A DNA stretch of 64,000 nucleotides from Gillisia limnaea DSM 15749. Lineage in GTDB: Bacteria; Bacteroidota; Bacteroidia; Flavobacteriales; Flavobacteriaceae. Below, in pieces: positions 46,079 through 55,604 of the stretch; position 1 is the stretch's first letter, and every line of letters begins with the position of its first letter. The stretch covers positions 2,794,255 to 2,858,254 of the forward strand of contig NZ_JH594606.1 in assembly GCF_000243235.1 (NCBI RefSeq), written 5' to 3'. The notes beneath the pieces are model-generated. The model ran no database searches, was not told the origin of the DNA, and saw only the letters and a program-made list of their open reading frames with translations. The translations under genes were made by a program, and so were the position numbers.

Positions 46079-47836
46079 TTATCCGTTCATAGAGATCAGG
46101 AACTCTTCGTTGTTCTTGGTTTGTTTAAACCTTTCATTGATAAATTCCATCGCTTCTACAGGATTCATATCGGCAAGGTATTTTCTCATCACCCACATTC
46201 GCTGTAAGGTGTTTTCATCAAGCAAGAGATCGTCACGACGTGTGCTGGAAGAAGTAAGGTCAATTGCAGGGAAAATCCTTCTATTGGCAATTTTTCTATC
46301 CAATTGAAGTTCCATGTTCCCTGTTCCTTTAAATTCTTCAAAGATCACTTCATCCATTTTAGAACCTGTATCGGTTAAGGCAGTAGCAATAATTGATAAG
46401 GATCCTCCATTTTCAATATTTCTGGCAGCTCCAAAGAAACGTTTTGGTTTGTGCAGGGCGTTAGCATCTACACCACCACTAAGTACTTTACCACTGGCAG
46501 GTTGTACGGTGTTGTAAGCTCTGGCAAGACGTGTTATGGAATCCAGTAAGATTACGACGTCATGTCCGCATTCCACCATTCTTTTGGCTTTTTCCAGTAC
46601 GATATTAGCCACTCTTACGTGTTCGTGTGCTTCGCGGTCAAAAGTGGAAGCAACAACTTCTCCTTTTACATTTCGCTGCATATCCGTAACCTCTTCAGGA
46701 CGTTCATCGATCAATAGAATGATTTGGTATACCTCTGGATGGTTTGCTGCAATTGCGTTTGCAATATCTTTAAGCAACATTGTTTTCCCTGTTTTAGGCT
46801 GGGAAACGATCATCCCACGTTGTCCTTTTCCAATTGGAGAGAACAAGTCCATAATCCTTGTGGAAATTGTGCTTTGTCTTTCGGCAAGCTTGAATTTTTC
46901 CTTGGGAAAAAGCGGAGTTAAATGTTCAAAGGAAATCCTGTCCCGAACTACCTGAGGATCTAATCCATTTATTTTGATAACCTTGATAAGGGGAAAGTAT
47001 TTTTCTCCCTCTTTAGGTGGACGAATTTGGCCTAAAACAGTATCACCTGTTTTTAAACCAAACAGCCTTATTTGCGATTGGGAAACATATATATCATCTG
47101 GAGAAGACAGGTAATTATAATCTGAAGATCTTAAAAACCCGTAGTTATCCTGCATGATATCCAAAACTCCTTCACTTTCTATAAGGGCATCAAATTCATA
47201 ATCCGGTTCGCGATACCTATTTCGGTTATCACGGTTTCCGTTGTTTTTACTGGTGCTATCACCTTTATTGCTGCTTCTTGGCTCTTTCCTGTTATCACGA
47301 GGATTTTTTTGGTTGTCCCGTGAAGAATTTCCCGAATCTCTGATAGAGTTTCCATTATCTCTGGAAGAATTCCCGCTGTCCCTGGGTTCAACCTCTTTTT
47401 TTGAGGCAGGTTCTTTGGAGTCTTCTTTTCTTGAAGGCTGAGGTTTTCTAGTAGTTCCCTTTGAACGATCTGAAGATCTTTCGTGAGGTTTTTTATCTGT
47501 GCTTTTCACAGGCTGATTCTTTTTTGGATCACTCTCTGGAGTGCTTTTATTTTCCGATTTCGGCTGATTCTGACGTGGATTAGGCTTCCTTTTTGGACTG
47601 CTTTCCGATCCAACTTTAGACTTCCCGGCGGTATCCTCAGTTTCCTTAGGAGCAGAAGGAGCTTTTTCATCGCTTAAAACCTCTTTAACTTTTGCAGGGT
47701 TCGCTGCCTGATAGTCTAAAATTTGATAAACCAAATCCAGTTTTTTCTGAGTCCGGTATTTGGGAACGTTTAAAGACTTAGCTATATCTTGAAGCTCAGG
47801 CAGCTTCTTAGCTTTTAATTCTGAAATTTCAAACAT
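46079..47836 (-). CDS. rho: transcription termination factor Rho, long form
   Basis: A 585-residue hexameric RNA helicase that ends transcription at unstructured C-rich RNA. The N-terminal helical domain covers ~1-45. It is followed by an insert of about 160 residues rich in Ser, Asn, Lys, Arg and Asp, including repeats of the [14 protein letters not shown] kind near 150-175. The cold-shock RNA-binding domain starts about 205. The P-loop is QPKTGKT near 350; Walker B lies at [14 protein letters not shown]. Long disordered insertions are known for Bacteroidota Rho and in Bacteroides promote condensate formation. It is divergent from the DUF4293 gene and has its own intrinsic terminator. Confidence 0.96.
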   Translation of the reverse strand: MFEISELKAKKLPELQDIAKSLNVPKYRTQKKLDLVYQILDYQAANPAKVKEVLSDEKAPSAPKETEDTAGKSKVGSESSPKRKPNPRQNQPKSENKSTPESDPKKNQPVKSTDKKPHERSSDRSKGTTRKPQPSRKEDSKEPASKKEVEPRDSGNSSRDNGNSIRDSGNSSRDNQKNPRDNRKEPRSSNKGDSTSKNNGNRDNRNRYREPDYEFDALIESEGVLDIMQDNYGFLRSSDYNYLSSPDDIYVSQSQIRLFGLKTGDTVLGQIRPPKEGEKYFPLIKVIKINGLDPQVVRDRISFEHLTPLFPKEKFKLAERQSTISTRIMDLFSPIGKGQRGMIVSQPKTGKTMLLKDIANAIAANHPEVYQIILLIDERPEEVTDMQRNVKGEVVASTFDREAHEHVRVANIVLEKAKRMVECGHDVVILLDSITRLARAYNTVQPASGKVLSGGVDANALHKPKRFFGAARNIENGGSLSIIATALTDTGSKMDEVIFEEFKGTGNMELQLDRKIANRRIFPAIDLTSSSTRRDDLLLDENTLQRMWVMRKYLADMNPVEAMEFINERFKQTKNNEEFLISMNG

Positions 47837-48033
47837 GTATTATTAAGAATAAGATTGTGATGGTTTTATTGTAAACTTCTCGAGGAAGATTCGAAAAAAA
47901 ATTTGGGGTTATAAGTAACCTAATTTGAACCGGTTACAGAACGTTGATGCAATAATACAACTTTATTTTAAATCTTGGGATATGGTTTCTAAAAAGAAAC
48001 ACTTATTTTTGTGCCAAATCTTGAGAATTTAGC

Positions 48034-48444
48034 ATGATTCAACGTATTCAAAGTATCTATTTATTTTTTGCCGCACTCATAAGCGGAATTTTGATTTTTT
48101 TCGTTTCTTTGTGGAGTAATGAGGCGGGAGAACCGGTGTTTGTGCAGGATGTAATTCTGGTGCTTGGCATGTTTTTAGGATCGGCCGTTTTATCTTTGGC
48201 AACAATATTTTTATTTAAAAACAGAAAGCTTCAATTTGTGTTGGGGCGACTTAATATACTGTTAAACTTTTTTTTGCTAGGAGTTTTCGTGTATTGGACA
48301 CTAACTGTACCTGGAGAGATGGAAATCTCAGAGAAGGGTATTGGGATGTTTATTCCTGTTCTTTCTATCGTTTTTTTAGTGCTGGCCAATAAGGCCATTA
48401 AAAAGGATGAAGATCTCGTAAAATCTGTGGACCGATTTCGATAA
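48034..48444 (+). CDS. DUF4293 family membrane protein
   Basis: A 136-residue protein with four hydrophobic helices and the family start MIQRIQSIYLFFAALISG. DUF4293 proteins sit beside rho in many Bacteroidota; the function is unknown. A TATTTTTG -7-like element lies at 48004-48011, with a TTG 26 bases before it, slightly beyond normal spacing. Confidence 0.88.
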   Translation: MIQRIQSIYLFFAALISGILIFFVSLWSNEAGEPVFVQDVILVLGMFLGSAVLSLATIFLFKNRKLQFVLGRLNILLNFFLLGVFVYWTLTVPGEMEISEKGIGMFIPVLSIVFLVLANKAIKKDEDLVKSVDRFR

Positions 48445-48475
48445 ACCTAATTTATCTTAGTGTTATTAGTGCGAG

Positions 48476-48507
48476 AAAAACCCGAAGTGAAAGCTTCGGG
48501 TTTTTTG
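48476..48507 (+). terminator. rho-independent terminator after the DUF4293 gene
   Basis: The stem CCCGAAG/CTTCGGG (48481-48487 with 48494-48500), extended by A/T pairs to 48477-48504, is followed by TTTTTTG. The A-rich 5' side means it could also work on the minus strand for the phosphoesterase gene at 48583, which ends 75 bp away. Confidence 0.85.
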
Positions 48508-48582
48508 TTTTTAAGCTTTTACTACCTGTTAATTATCCGGAATAACTCCACTCCCTATACTTAGCTGATGGGAGGAAGCATT

Positions 48583-49071
48583 CTATTCCAGTTCAATCAC
48601 TACCAGGTCCATAATATTCCCTTCGTCTATATTAAACCGAAGCATCGTCCTTTTTTTATGAAATCCATATTTTCCTGCCGCTCCAGGATTCATGTGGAGA
48701 AGATCAAGTTTCTTATCTGGCATTACTTTAAGTATATGGGAATGACCGCATATAAATAATTTTGGAGGATTTTTTTGAATTTCTTCTCTAATGGCAGGAG
48801 AGTATTTGCCTGGATAACCTCCTATATGTGTGATCCAGACATCAACACCTTCACATAAAAACCTTTGATTTAGCGGAAATTCCTTTCTTATTTCATGGTC
48901 GTCAATGTTACCAAAAACCGCCCGAAGTGGTTTCAGTTCCTTAATCTTATCGGTTACTTCTGGATTGCCTATATCACCTGCATGCCAAACTTCATCGGCT
49001 TCGGCGATGTAATGCAAGATTCTATCATCAATATGACTGTGGGTGTCGCTCAGCAACAATATCTTTTTCAT
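48583..49071 (-). CDS. YfcE/MJ0936-type metallophosphoesterase
   Basis: A 162-residue calcineurin-like phosphodiesterase with the full metal-binding set: LLSDTHSH (Asp9, His11), HAGDIGN, FGNIDDHE, ITHIGGYPG and CGHSHIL. Length fits the small YfcE/YsnB class, which hydrolyses phosphodiesters in vitro; the physiological substrate is unknown. It is monocistronic on the minus strand. Confidence 0.92.
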   Translation of the reverse strand: MKKILLLSDTHSHIDDRILHYIAEADEVWHAGDIGNPEVTDKIKELKPLRAVFGNIDDHEIRKEFPLNQRFLCEGVDVWITHIGGYPGKYSPAIREEIQKNPPKLFICGHSHILKVMPDKKLDLLHMNPGAAGKYGFHKKRTMLRFNIDEGNIMDLVVIELE

Positions 49072-49257
49072 TTAATTAAAATTCAGGGTTCAAGATTCGA
49101 AAAATTCAAAATTAAGAGAAGTGGGGTTAAAGTTCAAAGATTTTAAAGTTTGAGTTTAACCGAATAAATGAAGTTGACCAATTTTCCGGGAGTAAAAAAT
49201 CGAATTCAAAAGAAATCATCAAATTTTCCAATCATCAAATCATCCCTTTCTTCTCAC

Positions 49258-49286
49258 TTGTCTCTTCTCTTTTTCCCGTATCTTTG
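49258..49286 (+). promoter_or_regulatory. Bacteroidota-type promoter for truA and the ABC exporter
   Basis: TTG at 49258-49260, an 18-base gap and TATCTTTG at 49279-49286 fit the -33/-7 consensus. Transcription would begin about 25 bp before the truA TTG start. Confidence 0.6.
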
Positions 49287-49316
49287 CACAAAATCACGTA
49301 AAAGTATCAATTTAGA

Positions 49317-50063
49317 TTGAGATATTTTATAGAACTGGCGTATAATGGAAGTGCATATCATGGTTGGCAAAATCAGCCTGATGCAGTTTCGGTACAGGGA
49401 ACTCTGGAAACCGCACTTTTTACCTTATTGCAGGTTCCAATTTCGGTTGTGGGAGCTGGAAGGACTGATGCTGGAGTTCATGCAACTCAATATTTCGCTC
49501 ATTTTGATGCGGAAATTTTACCAGACCTCCAACAGCTTATCTTTAGACTGAATTCACTTTTAGCTTCAGATATAGTTGTATATAATTTATTTGAAGTTCA
49601 CCCGGAAGCGCATGCCCGTTTCGATGCGATAAGCAGAAGTTATGAATACCACATCATTCAGCAAAAAGATCCTTTTTTTTATGAAACAGCACATCTGGTA
49701 AAAAATGAACTGGATCTGGATAAAATGAATCTGGCAGCTTTTAGTTTAAAAAAACACACCGATTTTAAATGTTTTTCAAAATCTAAAACCGATGTGAAAA
49801 CCTATAATTGTGATATAAAATCGGCGATTTGGGAAAAACAGGAAAATAAGTTGGTTTTTAAAATTACAGCAGACAGGTTTCTTCGCAATATGGTTCGGGC
49901 TATAGTGGGAACTTTGCTAGAGATTGGACTCGGTAAAATTCAGGTAGAGCAACTGGAGGAAATTATAAAAAGCAGGGACAGGCAAAATGCAGGAACTTCG
50001 GTGCCGGCAAAGGCCTTGTTTTTAACAGGAATTGAATATCCAAAAACTATTGTAGAAAAATAA
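49317..50063 (+). CDS. truA: tRNA pseudouridine(38-40) synthase TruA
   Basis: A 248-residue pseudouridine synthase for positions 38-40 of tRNA. The catalytic Asp is Asp51 in VGAGRTDAGVHA. Start is TTG 49317 (MRYFIELAYNGSAYHGWQNQ); no earlier ATG is in frame with the fold. The C-terminal region FLRNMVRAIVGTLLEIG is the family RNA-binding segment. The stop codon TAA is directly followed by the ATG of the ABC exporter gene, so both are in one operon. Confidence 0.96.
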   Translation: MRYFIELAYNGSAYHGWQNQPDAVSVQGTLETALFTLLQVPISVVGAGRTDAGVHATQYFAHFDAEILPDLQQLIFRLNSLLASDIVVYNLFEVHPEAHARFDAISRSYEYHIIQQKDPFFYETAHLVKNELDLDKMNLAAFSLKKHTDFKCFSKSKTDVKTYNCDIKSAIWEKQENKLVFKITADRFLRNMVRAIVGTLLEIGLGKIQVEQLEEIIKSRDRQNAGTSVPAKALFLTGIEYPKTIVEK

Positions 50064-51830
50064 ATGGCGACAGGAACAGGAAAAGCTTTTGATGTAAATC
50101 TTTTTAAAAGATTGCTTAGGTATACAAACCCATATAAATGGACCTTTTATTTTGTGGCCGTTTCCGCGATATTATTATCGGTTTTTGCGGTTTTAAGGCC
50201 CTATTTGCTTCAAATTACCATAGATGACTCGATTCTTCCGCAGGATAATGAAAACCTGGTTTATTATATAAGTTTAATGTTGATAGCATTACTGCTTGAA
50301 GTGATATTTCAATTTTTGTTCATCTATTTTGCCAACTGGTTAGGGCAAGAGGTAATAAGGGATTTACGGGTAAATTTATTTGAGCATATGCTTCGGTTTA
50401 AAATGAAGTATTTTGATAAATCGGCTGTAGGAAGATTGGTAACGCGTGCAGTGAGCGATATAGAGACCATAGCGAGTATTTTCAGCGAAGGTTTGTTTGT
50501 AATTGCTAGTGATCTTCTAAAAATGCTGGTTGTTTTAGTTTTCATGTTCTATAATAGCTGGCAGCTTACTTTGCTGGTCCTTCTTGTTCTTCCTTTTATT
50601 CTTTATGCCACAAGGGTTTTTCAGAAGAAAATGAAAATAGCTTTTGAGGATGTGAGAAACCAGGTTGCCAATTTGAATACCTTCGTCCAGGAACGAATAA
50701 CAGGAATGAAGATCGTCCAGTTATTCACGAGGGAAAAGGTAGAATATGAGAATTTTAAAGAGATCAATCAAAAACACAAAAAGGGCTGGGTAAAAACTGT
50801 TTGGTATAACTCCATATTTTTCCCGATTGCAGAGATGTCCACCTCCATTACCATAGGTTTAATTGTTTGGTATGGTGGTTTAAGAGTGGTAGATAATGAT
50901 GCGTTAAGCCTGGGTATCATCATCATGTTTATTGAACTTGCCCAGATGTTATTTCGTCCGCTGCGTCAAATTGCCGATAAATTTAATACCCTTCAAATGG
51001 GAATGGTTGCTGCAAACCGTGTTTTTGCCATTCTGGATACAGAATCATCCATTAAAGATGAAGGGAAACTTGAAATTGATAATTTAAACGGAGCGATAGA
51101 ATTTCAGGATGTTCGCTTTGGATATGAAGAAGCTGAAGAAGTTTTAAAGGGGGTTTCTTTCAAAGCAAATGCAGGAGAAACTATAGCGATCGTGGGTTCT
51201 ACGGGTGCCGGAAAAACCACCGTGATCAATTTACTCAACCGTTTTTATGAAATTAACAGCGGAAAGATCCTGGTAGATGGAATGGATATTAGGGATATTA
51301 CCCTGAAAACACTTCGGGCAGAGATCGCAGTGGTTTTACAAAATGTATTTCTTTTTGCCGATACCATTTTAAATAATATTACCCTTCATAACCCAAATGT
51401 TACCGAAGATGACGTAATACGCGCAGCCAAAGAAATAGGGATCCACGAGTTCATCGTTTCTTTACCAAACGGATATCATTACAATGTGAAGGAACGCGGA
51501 GTGATGCTTTCTTCCGGGCAGCGCCAGTTAATATCCTTTTTACGGGCGTATGTGAGCAATCCCAGCATTCTTATTTTGGACGAAGCAACATCCTCTGTAG
51601 ATTCTTACAGTGAACAACTTATACAAGATGCTACCGATAAGATAACCGAAGGCAGAACTTCAATTGTAATTGCCCACCGCCTTGCAACTATCAAAAAAGC
51701 CAATAAGATTATGGTGATGGATGCAGGAAAAATCGTAGAAATGGGGACACACAAGGAATTGCTGAAAGTGAAAGGCGGTTTTTACAAGAATCTTTACGAG
51801 GTTCAGTTTATGGCTGAAGAATCAGTTTGA
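50064..51830 (+). CDS. ABC exporter, fused membrane and ATPase domains
   Basis: A 588-residue half-transporter of the MsbA/MdlB type: six membrane helices in residues ~20-320, then an ATPase domain with Walker A GSTGAGKTT (near 379), signature LSSGQRQLISF (second Gly replaced by Ser, tolerated in exporters), Walker B ILILDEATSSVD and H-loop IVIAHRLAT. It probably dimerises to export a lipid or drug; the substrate is unknown. It starts immediately after truA. The gene's TGA abuts the TCA complement of the convergent cdaA stop, with no space for a terminator. Confidence 0.93.
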   Translation: MATGTGKAFDVNLFKRLLRYTNPYKWTFYFVAVSAILLSVFAVLRPYLLQITIDDSILPQDNENLVYYISLMLIALLLEVIFQFLFIYFANWLGQEVIRDLRVNLFEHMLRFKMKYFDKSAVGRLVTRAVSDIETIASIFSEGLFVIASDLLKMLVVLVFMFYNSWQLTLLVLLVLPFILYATRVFQKKMKIAFEDVRNQVANLNTFVQERITGMKIVQLFTREKVEYENFKEINQKHKKGWVKTVWYNSIFFPIAEMSTSITIGLIVWYGGLRVVDNDALSLGIIIMFIELAQMLFRPLRQIADKFNTLQMGMVAANRVFAILDTESSIKDEGKLEIDNLNGAIEFQDVRFGYEEAEEVLKGVSFKANAGETIAIVGSTGAGKTTVINLLNRFYEINSGKILVDGMDIRDITLKTLRAEIAVVLQNVFLFADTILNNITLHNPNVTEDDVIRAAKEIGIHEFIVSLPNGYHYNVKERGVMLSSGQRQLISFLRAYVSNPSILILDEATSSVDSYSEQLIQDATDKITEGRTSIVIAHRLATIKKANKIMVMDAGKIVEMGTHKELLKVKGGFYKNLYEVQFMAEESV

Positions 51831-52604
51831 TCAAGTAAGATCATCCCTTAATTTATTGATCAAATCTACATCATCTTCAAAGATCACTAACTCTCCATCC
51901 TTTAAATAGGAGATTTGTCCGGTTTCTTCGCTAACAACAAGGGCAATAGCATCTGTTTTTTCAGTAATACCAACAGCAGCACGATGCCGGAGTCCAAACC
52001 TAAGCGGAATTGTCCTGTCGTTTGAAACAGGCAGGATCACCCTGGTAGCAGTGATCTTATTGTCCTCAATGATAATCGCACCATCATGAAGCGGGGAATT
52101 TTTATAAAATATGGATTCAATTATTGGCTGATTGAGTTCAATATTCATCTTGTCTCCCGTGTTCTTTACAAAATCCAGGCTGGTAGATTTCTGTATTACG
52201 ATAAGGGCTCCCGTAAATGTGCGACTCATAGCATCACAGGCATTTACAATAGCGTTAATATTGGTGCTTATTTGGGTGTCATCTTTTACAAACCTAAATT
52301 GTCTCAGGAATTTCCTGCGCTGTGTAAAATTAGTAGATCCTATCATTAGAAGGAATTTTCTTATCTCCTGTTGAAAAACCACAATTAGGGCAAAGATCCC
52401 GGCTCCAATAAACTCCCCAAAAACACTGGAAAGCAATTCCATTTGTAATAGCTGCGTAAGCTTCCAGAAAAGCCATACAATGACAATACCCACAAAAATA
52501 TTGACGGCTACGGTACCTTTTACCAGTTTATAAATATAAAACAGGAGTATAGCCAAAAACACTATATCTACTATATCAAGAATGCGAAGGTTTAGAAAAT
52601 CCAA
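51831..52604 (-). CDS. cdaA: diadenylate cyclase CdaA
   Basis: A 257-residue cyclic di-AMP synthase. Three membrane helices fill residues ~10-80, followed by the DAC domain with Asp174-Gly175-Ala176 in LHDGAIII and Arg206-His207-Arg208 in RHRAAVG, the nucleotide-binding and catalytic motifs. It condenses two ATP into c-di-AMP, a regulator of potassium and cell-wall homeostasis. It lies 36 bp downstream of folP on the same strand, so the two are likely cotranscribed; this contrasts with Firmicutes, where cdaA pairs with cdaR-glmM. Confidence 0.93.
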   Translation of the reverse strand: MDFLNLRILDIVDIVFLAILLFYIYKLVKGTVAVNIFVGIVIVWLFWKLTQLLQMELLSSVFGEFIGAGIFALIVVFQQEIRKFLLMIGSTNFTQRRKFLRQFRFVKDDTQISTNINAIVNACDAMSRTFTGALIVIQKSTSLDFVKNTGDKMNIELNQPIIESIFYKNSPLHDGAIIIEDNKITATRVILPVSNDRTIPLRFGLRHRAAVGITEKTDAIALVVSEETGQISYLKDGELVIFEDDVDLINKLRDDLT

Positions 52605-52640
52605 ATTTTAAGGCTTTGTGTAAAAGTAGAAAATATACGG

Positions 52641-53465
52641 TTAGTTTTTGAGTTGTGCGGTTAATTTCACGGTTTCCATCGCCTCCTTAACGTCATGAAC
52701 CCTTAGTATATCGGCGCCTTTGGTGAGTGCAAAGGTATTTAGAACTGTTGTTCCATTCAATGCATCGTTAGGTGTGCAATTAAGGGTTTTGTAAATAGTA
52801 GACTTCCTGGAAAGTCCTGCCAATAGTGGTAATTCCAGTATTTCAAACATTTCAAGATGAGAGAGCAGTTCGAAATTCTGAGCTGTATTTTTTGAAAATC
52901 CAAAGCCGGGATCAATAATAAGATCGTTAATTCCAAGGGCTCTGGCAGCTTTAATTCTTTCTGAAAAATAAAAAAGCACTTCCTGGGTTACATCCCCATA
53001 GCTATTGAGATCTTTCATAGTTTGGGGAGTTCCGCGCATATGCATCATGATATAAGGTACCTGATGCCTGGCAATAACCTGCATCATTTCCAAATCCAGG
53101 TTTCCTGCTGAAATATCATTTACCATGACTGCACCGGCCTCAATACTTCTTTCGGCAACCATGCTTCTAAAAGTATCTACCGAAATTAAAGCTTTTGGGA
53201 AATTTTTCAGCAGAATTTCTAGTGCCGGGAGAACGCGTTTCAGTTCTTCATCCGGACTAATATCTGTTGCTCCCGGCCGGCTGCTGTAGCCGCCAACATC
53301 CAGGAAAGTAGCACCTTCATCAAGCATCACTTCAGCTTTTTTTAACAAAGCATCGGGAGAGGTATCCCGACTGTCTTCATAGAAGGAATCCGGGGTTACG
53401 TTTAGGATTCCCATCACTTTTGGAGTCTCGAAATCTATAAGGTTGCCTTTGCAGGTTATGGTCAT
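52641..53465 (-). CDS. folP: dihydropteroate synthase
   Basis: A 274-residue DHPS that joins the FolK product with 4-aminobenzoate. Family motifs are MGILNVTPDSFYED, FLDVGGYSSRPGA, ISVDTFRS, VNDISAGN and IIDPGFGFSKN. It is the first gene of a two-gene unit with cdaA. FolK is supplied by the fusion at 19.8 kb. Confidence 0.95.
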   Translation of the reverse strand: MTITCKGNLIDFETPKVMGILNVTPDSFYEDSRDTSPDALLKKAEVMLDEGATFLDVGGYSSRPGATDISPDEELKRVLPALEILLKNFPKALISVDTFRSMVAERSIEAGAVMVNDISAGNLDLEMMQVIARHQVPYIMMHMRGTPQTMKDLNSYGDVTQEVLFYFSERIKAARALGINDLIIDPGFGFSKNTAQNFELLSHLEMFEILELPLLAGLSRKSTIYKTLNCTPNDALNGTTVLNTFALTKGADILRVHDVKEAMETVKLTAQLKN

Positions 53466-53566
53466 TCTTTTGTGAATTGAGTTTATACCCGACTTTTTCA
53501 GCCGAAAAAATTAACTTTGACTATCTAAATAATTTGACCGAAATTTACGCAAATTAGAATGTTTTT

Positions 53567-54112
53567 ATGAAGGATACTTCAAAACAATATGATTCCGTAG
53601 TGAAAACCTGCCGGGAACTATTTGTAAATAAAATGAAAGACTACGGAAGTGCCTGGCGAATATTGAGGCTTCCGTCCTTAACCGATCAAATTTTTATCAA
53701 GGCGCAGCGCATTCGTGGCCTTCAGCAAAATGCAACCCGGAAAGTAGATGAAGATGAAATCCCGGAATTTATTGGGATCATCAACTACTCAGTAATGGCT
53801 TTAATACAATTGGATTTGGGCGTTGTGAACCAACCCGATCTAAATCCGCAAAAGGCGATCGAACTTTATGATCAAAAAATATTTGAAACCAAAGTATTGA
53901 TGGAGAATAAAAATCATGATTATGGGGAAGCCTGGCGGGATATGCGCGTAAGTTCTCTTACAGATTTGATTATTCAGAAGCTTTTGCGGGTTAAACAAAT
54001 TGAAGATAATAAAGGAGAAACACTGGTAAGCGAAGGAATAGACGCTAATTATCAGGATATGATCAATTATTCGATTTTCGCACTTATCCTAATTGAAGAA
54101 GCTGCAGCATAG
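53567..54112 (+). CDS. DUF1599 family protein with internal duplication
   Basis: A 181-residue soluble protein built of two similar halves: KMKDYGSAWRILRLPSLTDQ (near 22-41) recurs as KNHDYGEAWRDMRVSSLTDL (near 118-137), each followed by a basic helix. DUF1599 proteins occur across Bacteroidota, often between folP and the DoxX/tpiA genes as here. The DYG-AWR motif and helical pattern bring MazG/dUTPase-like all-alpha nucleotide enzymes to mind, but this is speculation. A TAACTTTG box lies at 53512-53519. A terminator follows. Confidence 0.88.
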   Translation: MKDTSKQYDSVVKTCRELFVNKMKDYGSAWRILRLPSLTDQIFIKAQRIRGLQQNATRKVDEDEIPEFIGIINYSVMALIQLDLGVVNQPDLNPQKAIELYDQKIFETKVLMENKNHDYGEAWRDMRVSSLTDLIIQKLLRVKQIEDNKGETLVSEGIDANYQDMINYSIFALILIEEAAA

Positions 54113-54128
54113 TTATTGATTTCAGAAG

Positions 54129-54152
54129 AAAACTGCTTAAAACAGTTTTTTT
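54129..54152 (+). terminator. terminator after the DUF1599 gene
   Basis: The stem AAAACTG (54129-54135) pairs with CAGTTTT (54143-54149), loop CTTAAAA, and the T run continues to 54152. Confidence 0.75.
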
Positions 54153-54333
54153 CGCTAACTTGAATTTTATCAATGGGTTTCAATACTCGCCTGGTAAGTA
54201 CGGGTGGGATCTAATCGAAATTTAGAATTTTTCTTACTGGTACATAGCTCAAGAGCGTGTTTCAGAGTAAATAATTTAATATAAAATATTGCTTCTAACG
54301 GTATTGGGAGCCCACTTAAATTAGCAGCGAACG

Positions 54334-55428
54334 ATGAAAATATTTGTAGGAATTGCCAGGATATTTGTAGGGATATTATTTATAATCTCCGGTTTTGTAA
54401 AATTGAATGACCCAATTGGGTTTTCCTTCAAACTTCAGGAATACTTTAGTGCAGGGGTACTGGGTATAGAATTTCTAATTCCGTTTGCATTGGTGATCGC
54501 CATTATCCTGGTGGTATTCGAACTGGTACTCGGGATTATGCTCATCATTGGCTATTTGCCCAAATTCACATTGTGGAGCTTGTTATTGATGATTCTTTTC
54601 TTCACTTTTCTCACCTTTTATTCGGCTTATTTTGATAAAGTGAAGGACTGTGGTTGCTTTGGAGATGCCATGCCTTTAACTCCGTGGCAGTCTTTTTATA
54701 AGGATTTGGTTTTGCTTTTTTTGATCCTTGTGCTTTTCTTTAACAGGAAATACATCACGCCTATTTTTGTTCCGGCTTCCCATAGATGGATCATATTTCT
54801 CTCTTTTATGCTCTGTTTTATCTTTGCATATTATGTGTTAATGCATCTTCCACTAATAGATTTTAGAGTTTATAAAGTGGGCAACAATATCCTCGAAAAA
54901 ATGGAAATGCCGGAAAATGCTGAAAAAGCTACGTATCAATATACCTGGATGTTTGAGGATAATGGAAAGGAAATACTAATTAAGAATCAGGGGGAATATC
55001 CGCAGGTAACGGGAAAATATGTTGGAGTAGACACAAAACTGATTAGCGAAGGAGATAAACCGGCGATTTCCGATTTTTTTATTGAAAAGAATGGAGAAGA
55101 TGTTACTAAAGAGATTCTATCAAGTGACAAACTGTTGTTGATTGTTGCCTACAACTTAAGAAGTACAGAAAAAGATGGTTTTAATGCCATAAAAGGTTTG
55201 AGTGAACGCGCCCTGAAAAAGGGATATACGGTAGTAGGGCTTACCTCTTCCAGTACAGAAAGACAGGAAGCAATTATAAAAGAATTCAGTTTAAATTTTG
55301 GATTCTATCAAAGTGATGAGACCGTATTAAAAACCATAGTACGCTCAAATCCCGGTATTTTAACCCTTAGGAAGGGGACAATTACCCAAAAAGTTCATTG
55401 GTTTGATTCTTCAGAGATAGATTTATAA
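54334..55428 (+). CDS. DoxX/MauE-like membrane protein with thioredoxin-like tail
   Basis: A 364-residue protein whose first ~180 residues contain four or five membrane helices with the DoxX/MauE-like start IARIFVGILFIISGFVKLND and a CGCFGD motif (Cys residues near 108-110). The C-terminal half is soluble and ends with a thioredoxin-like fold lacking a CxxC. Such proteins are conserved before tpiA in flavobacteria. A role in electron transfer or disulfide chemistry at the inner membrane is inference; the Cys pair in the loop CGC supports it weakly. Confidence 0.8.
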   Translation: MKIFVGIARIFVGILFIISGFVKLNDPIGFSFKLQEYFSAGVLGIEFLIPFALVIAIILVVFELVLGIMLIIGYLPKFTLWSLLLMILFFTFLTFYSAYFDKVKDCGCFGDAMPLTPWQSFYKDLVLLFLILVLFFNRKYITPIFVPASHRWIIFLSFMLCFIFAYYVLMHLPLIDFRVYKVGNNILEKMEMPENAEKATYQYTWMFEDNGKEILIKNQGEYPQVTGKYVGVDTKLISEGDKPAISDFFIEKNGEDVTKEILSSDKLLLIVAYNLRSTEKDGFNAIKGLSERALKKGYTVVGLTSSSTERQEAIIKEFSLNFGFYQSDETVLKTIVRSNPGILTLRKGTITQKVHWFDSSEIDL

Positions 55429-55604
55429 ATTTTTTGTAACAGGTTTTTTATAGTAGAATAGTCAAGTATGTTTGCCCGAATCTATATATTTGTAGAAGGT
55501 TGTTTATTACTGAAAATTATGAAAATCTCGTGATTTTGATTTTCTTATTTCAGAATAAAACTTAGGACAAAACAGCCTTATTAATAAAAATTAAAAATAG
55601 TATT

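Noticed and set aside
53466-53566. c-di-AMP riboswitch before folP/cdaA
   Set aside because: Only about 100 bp shared with the divergent DUF1599 promoter, and no extended conserved structure is visible.
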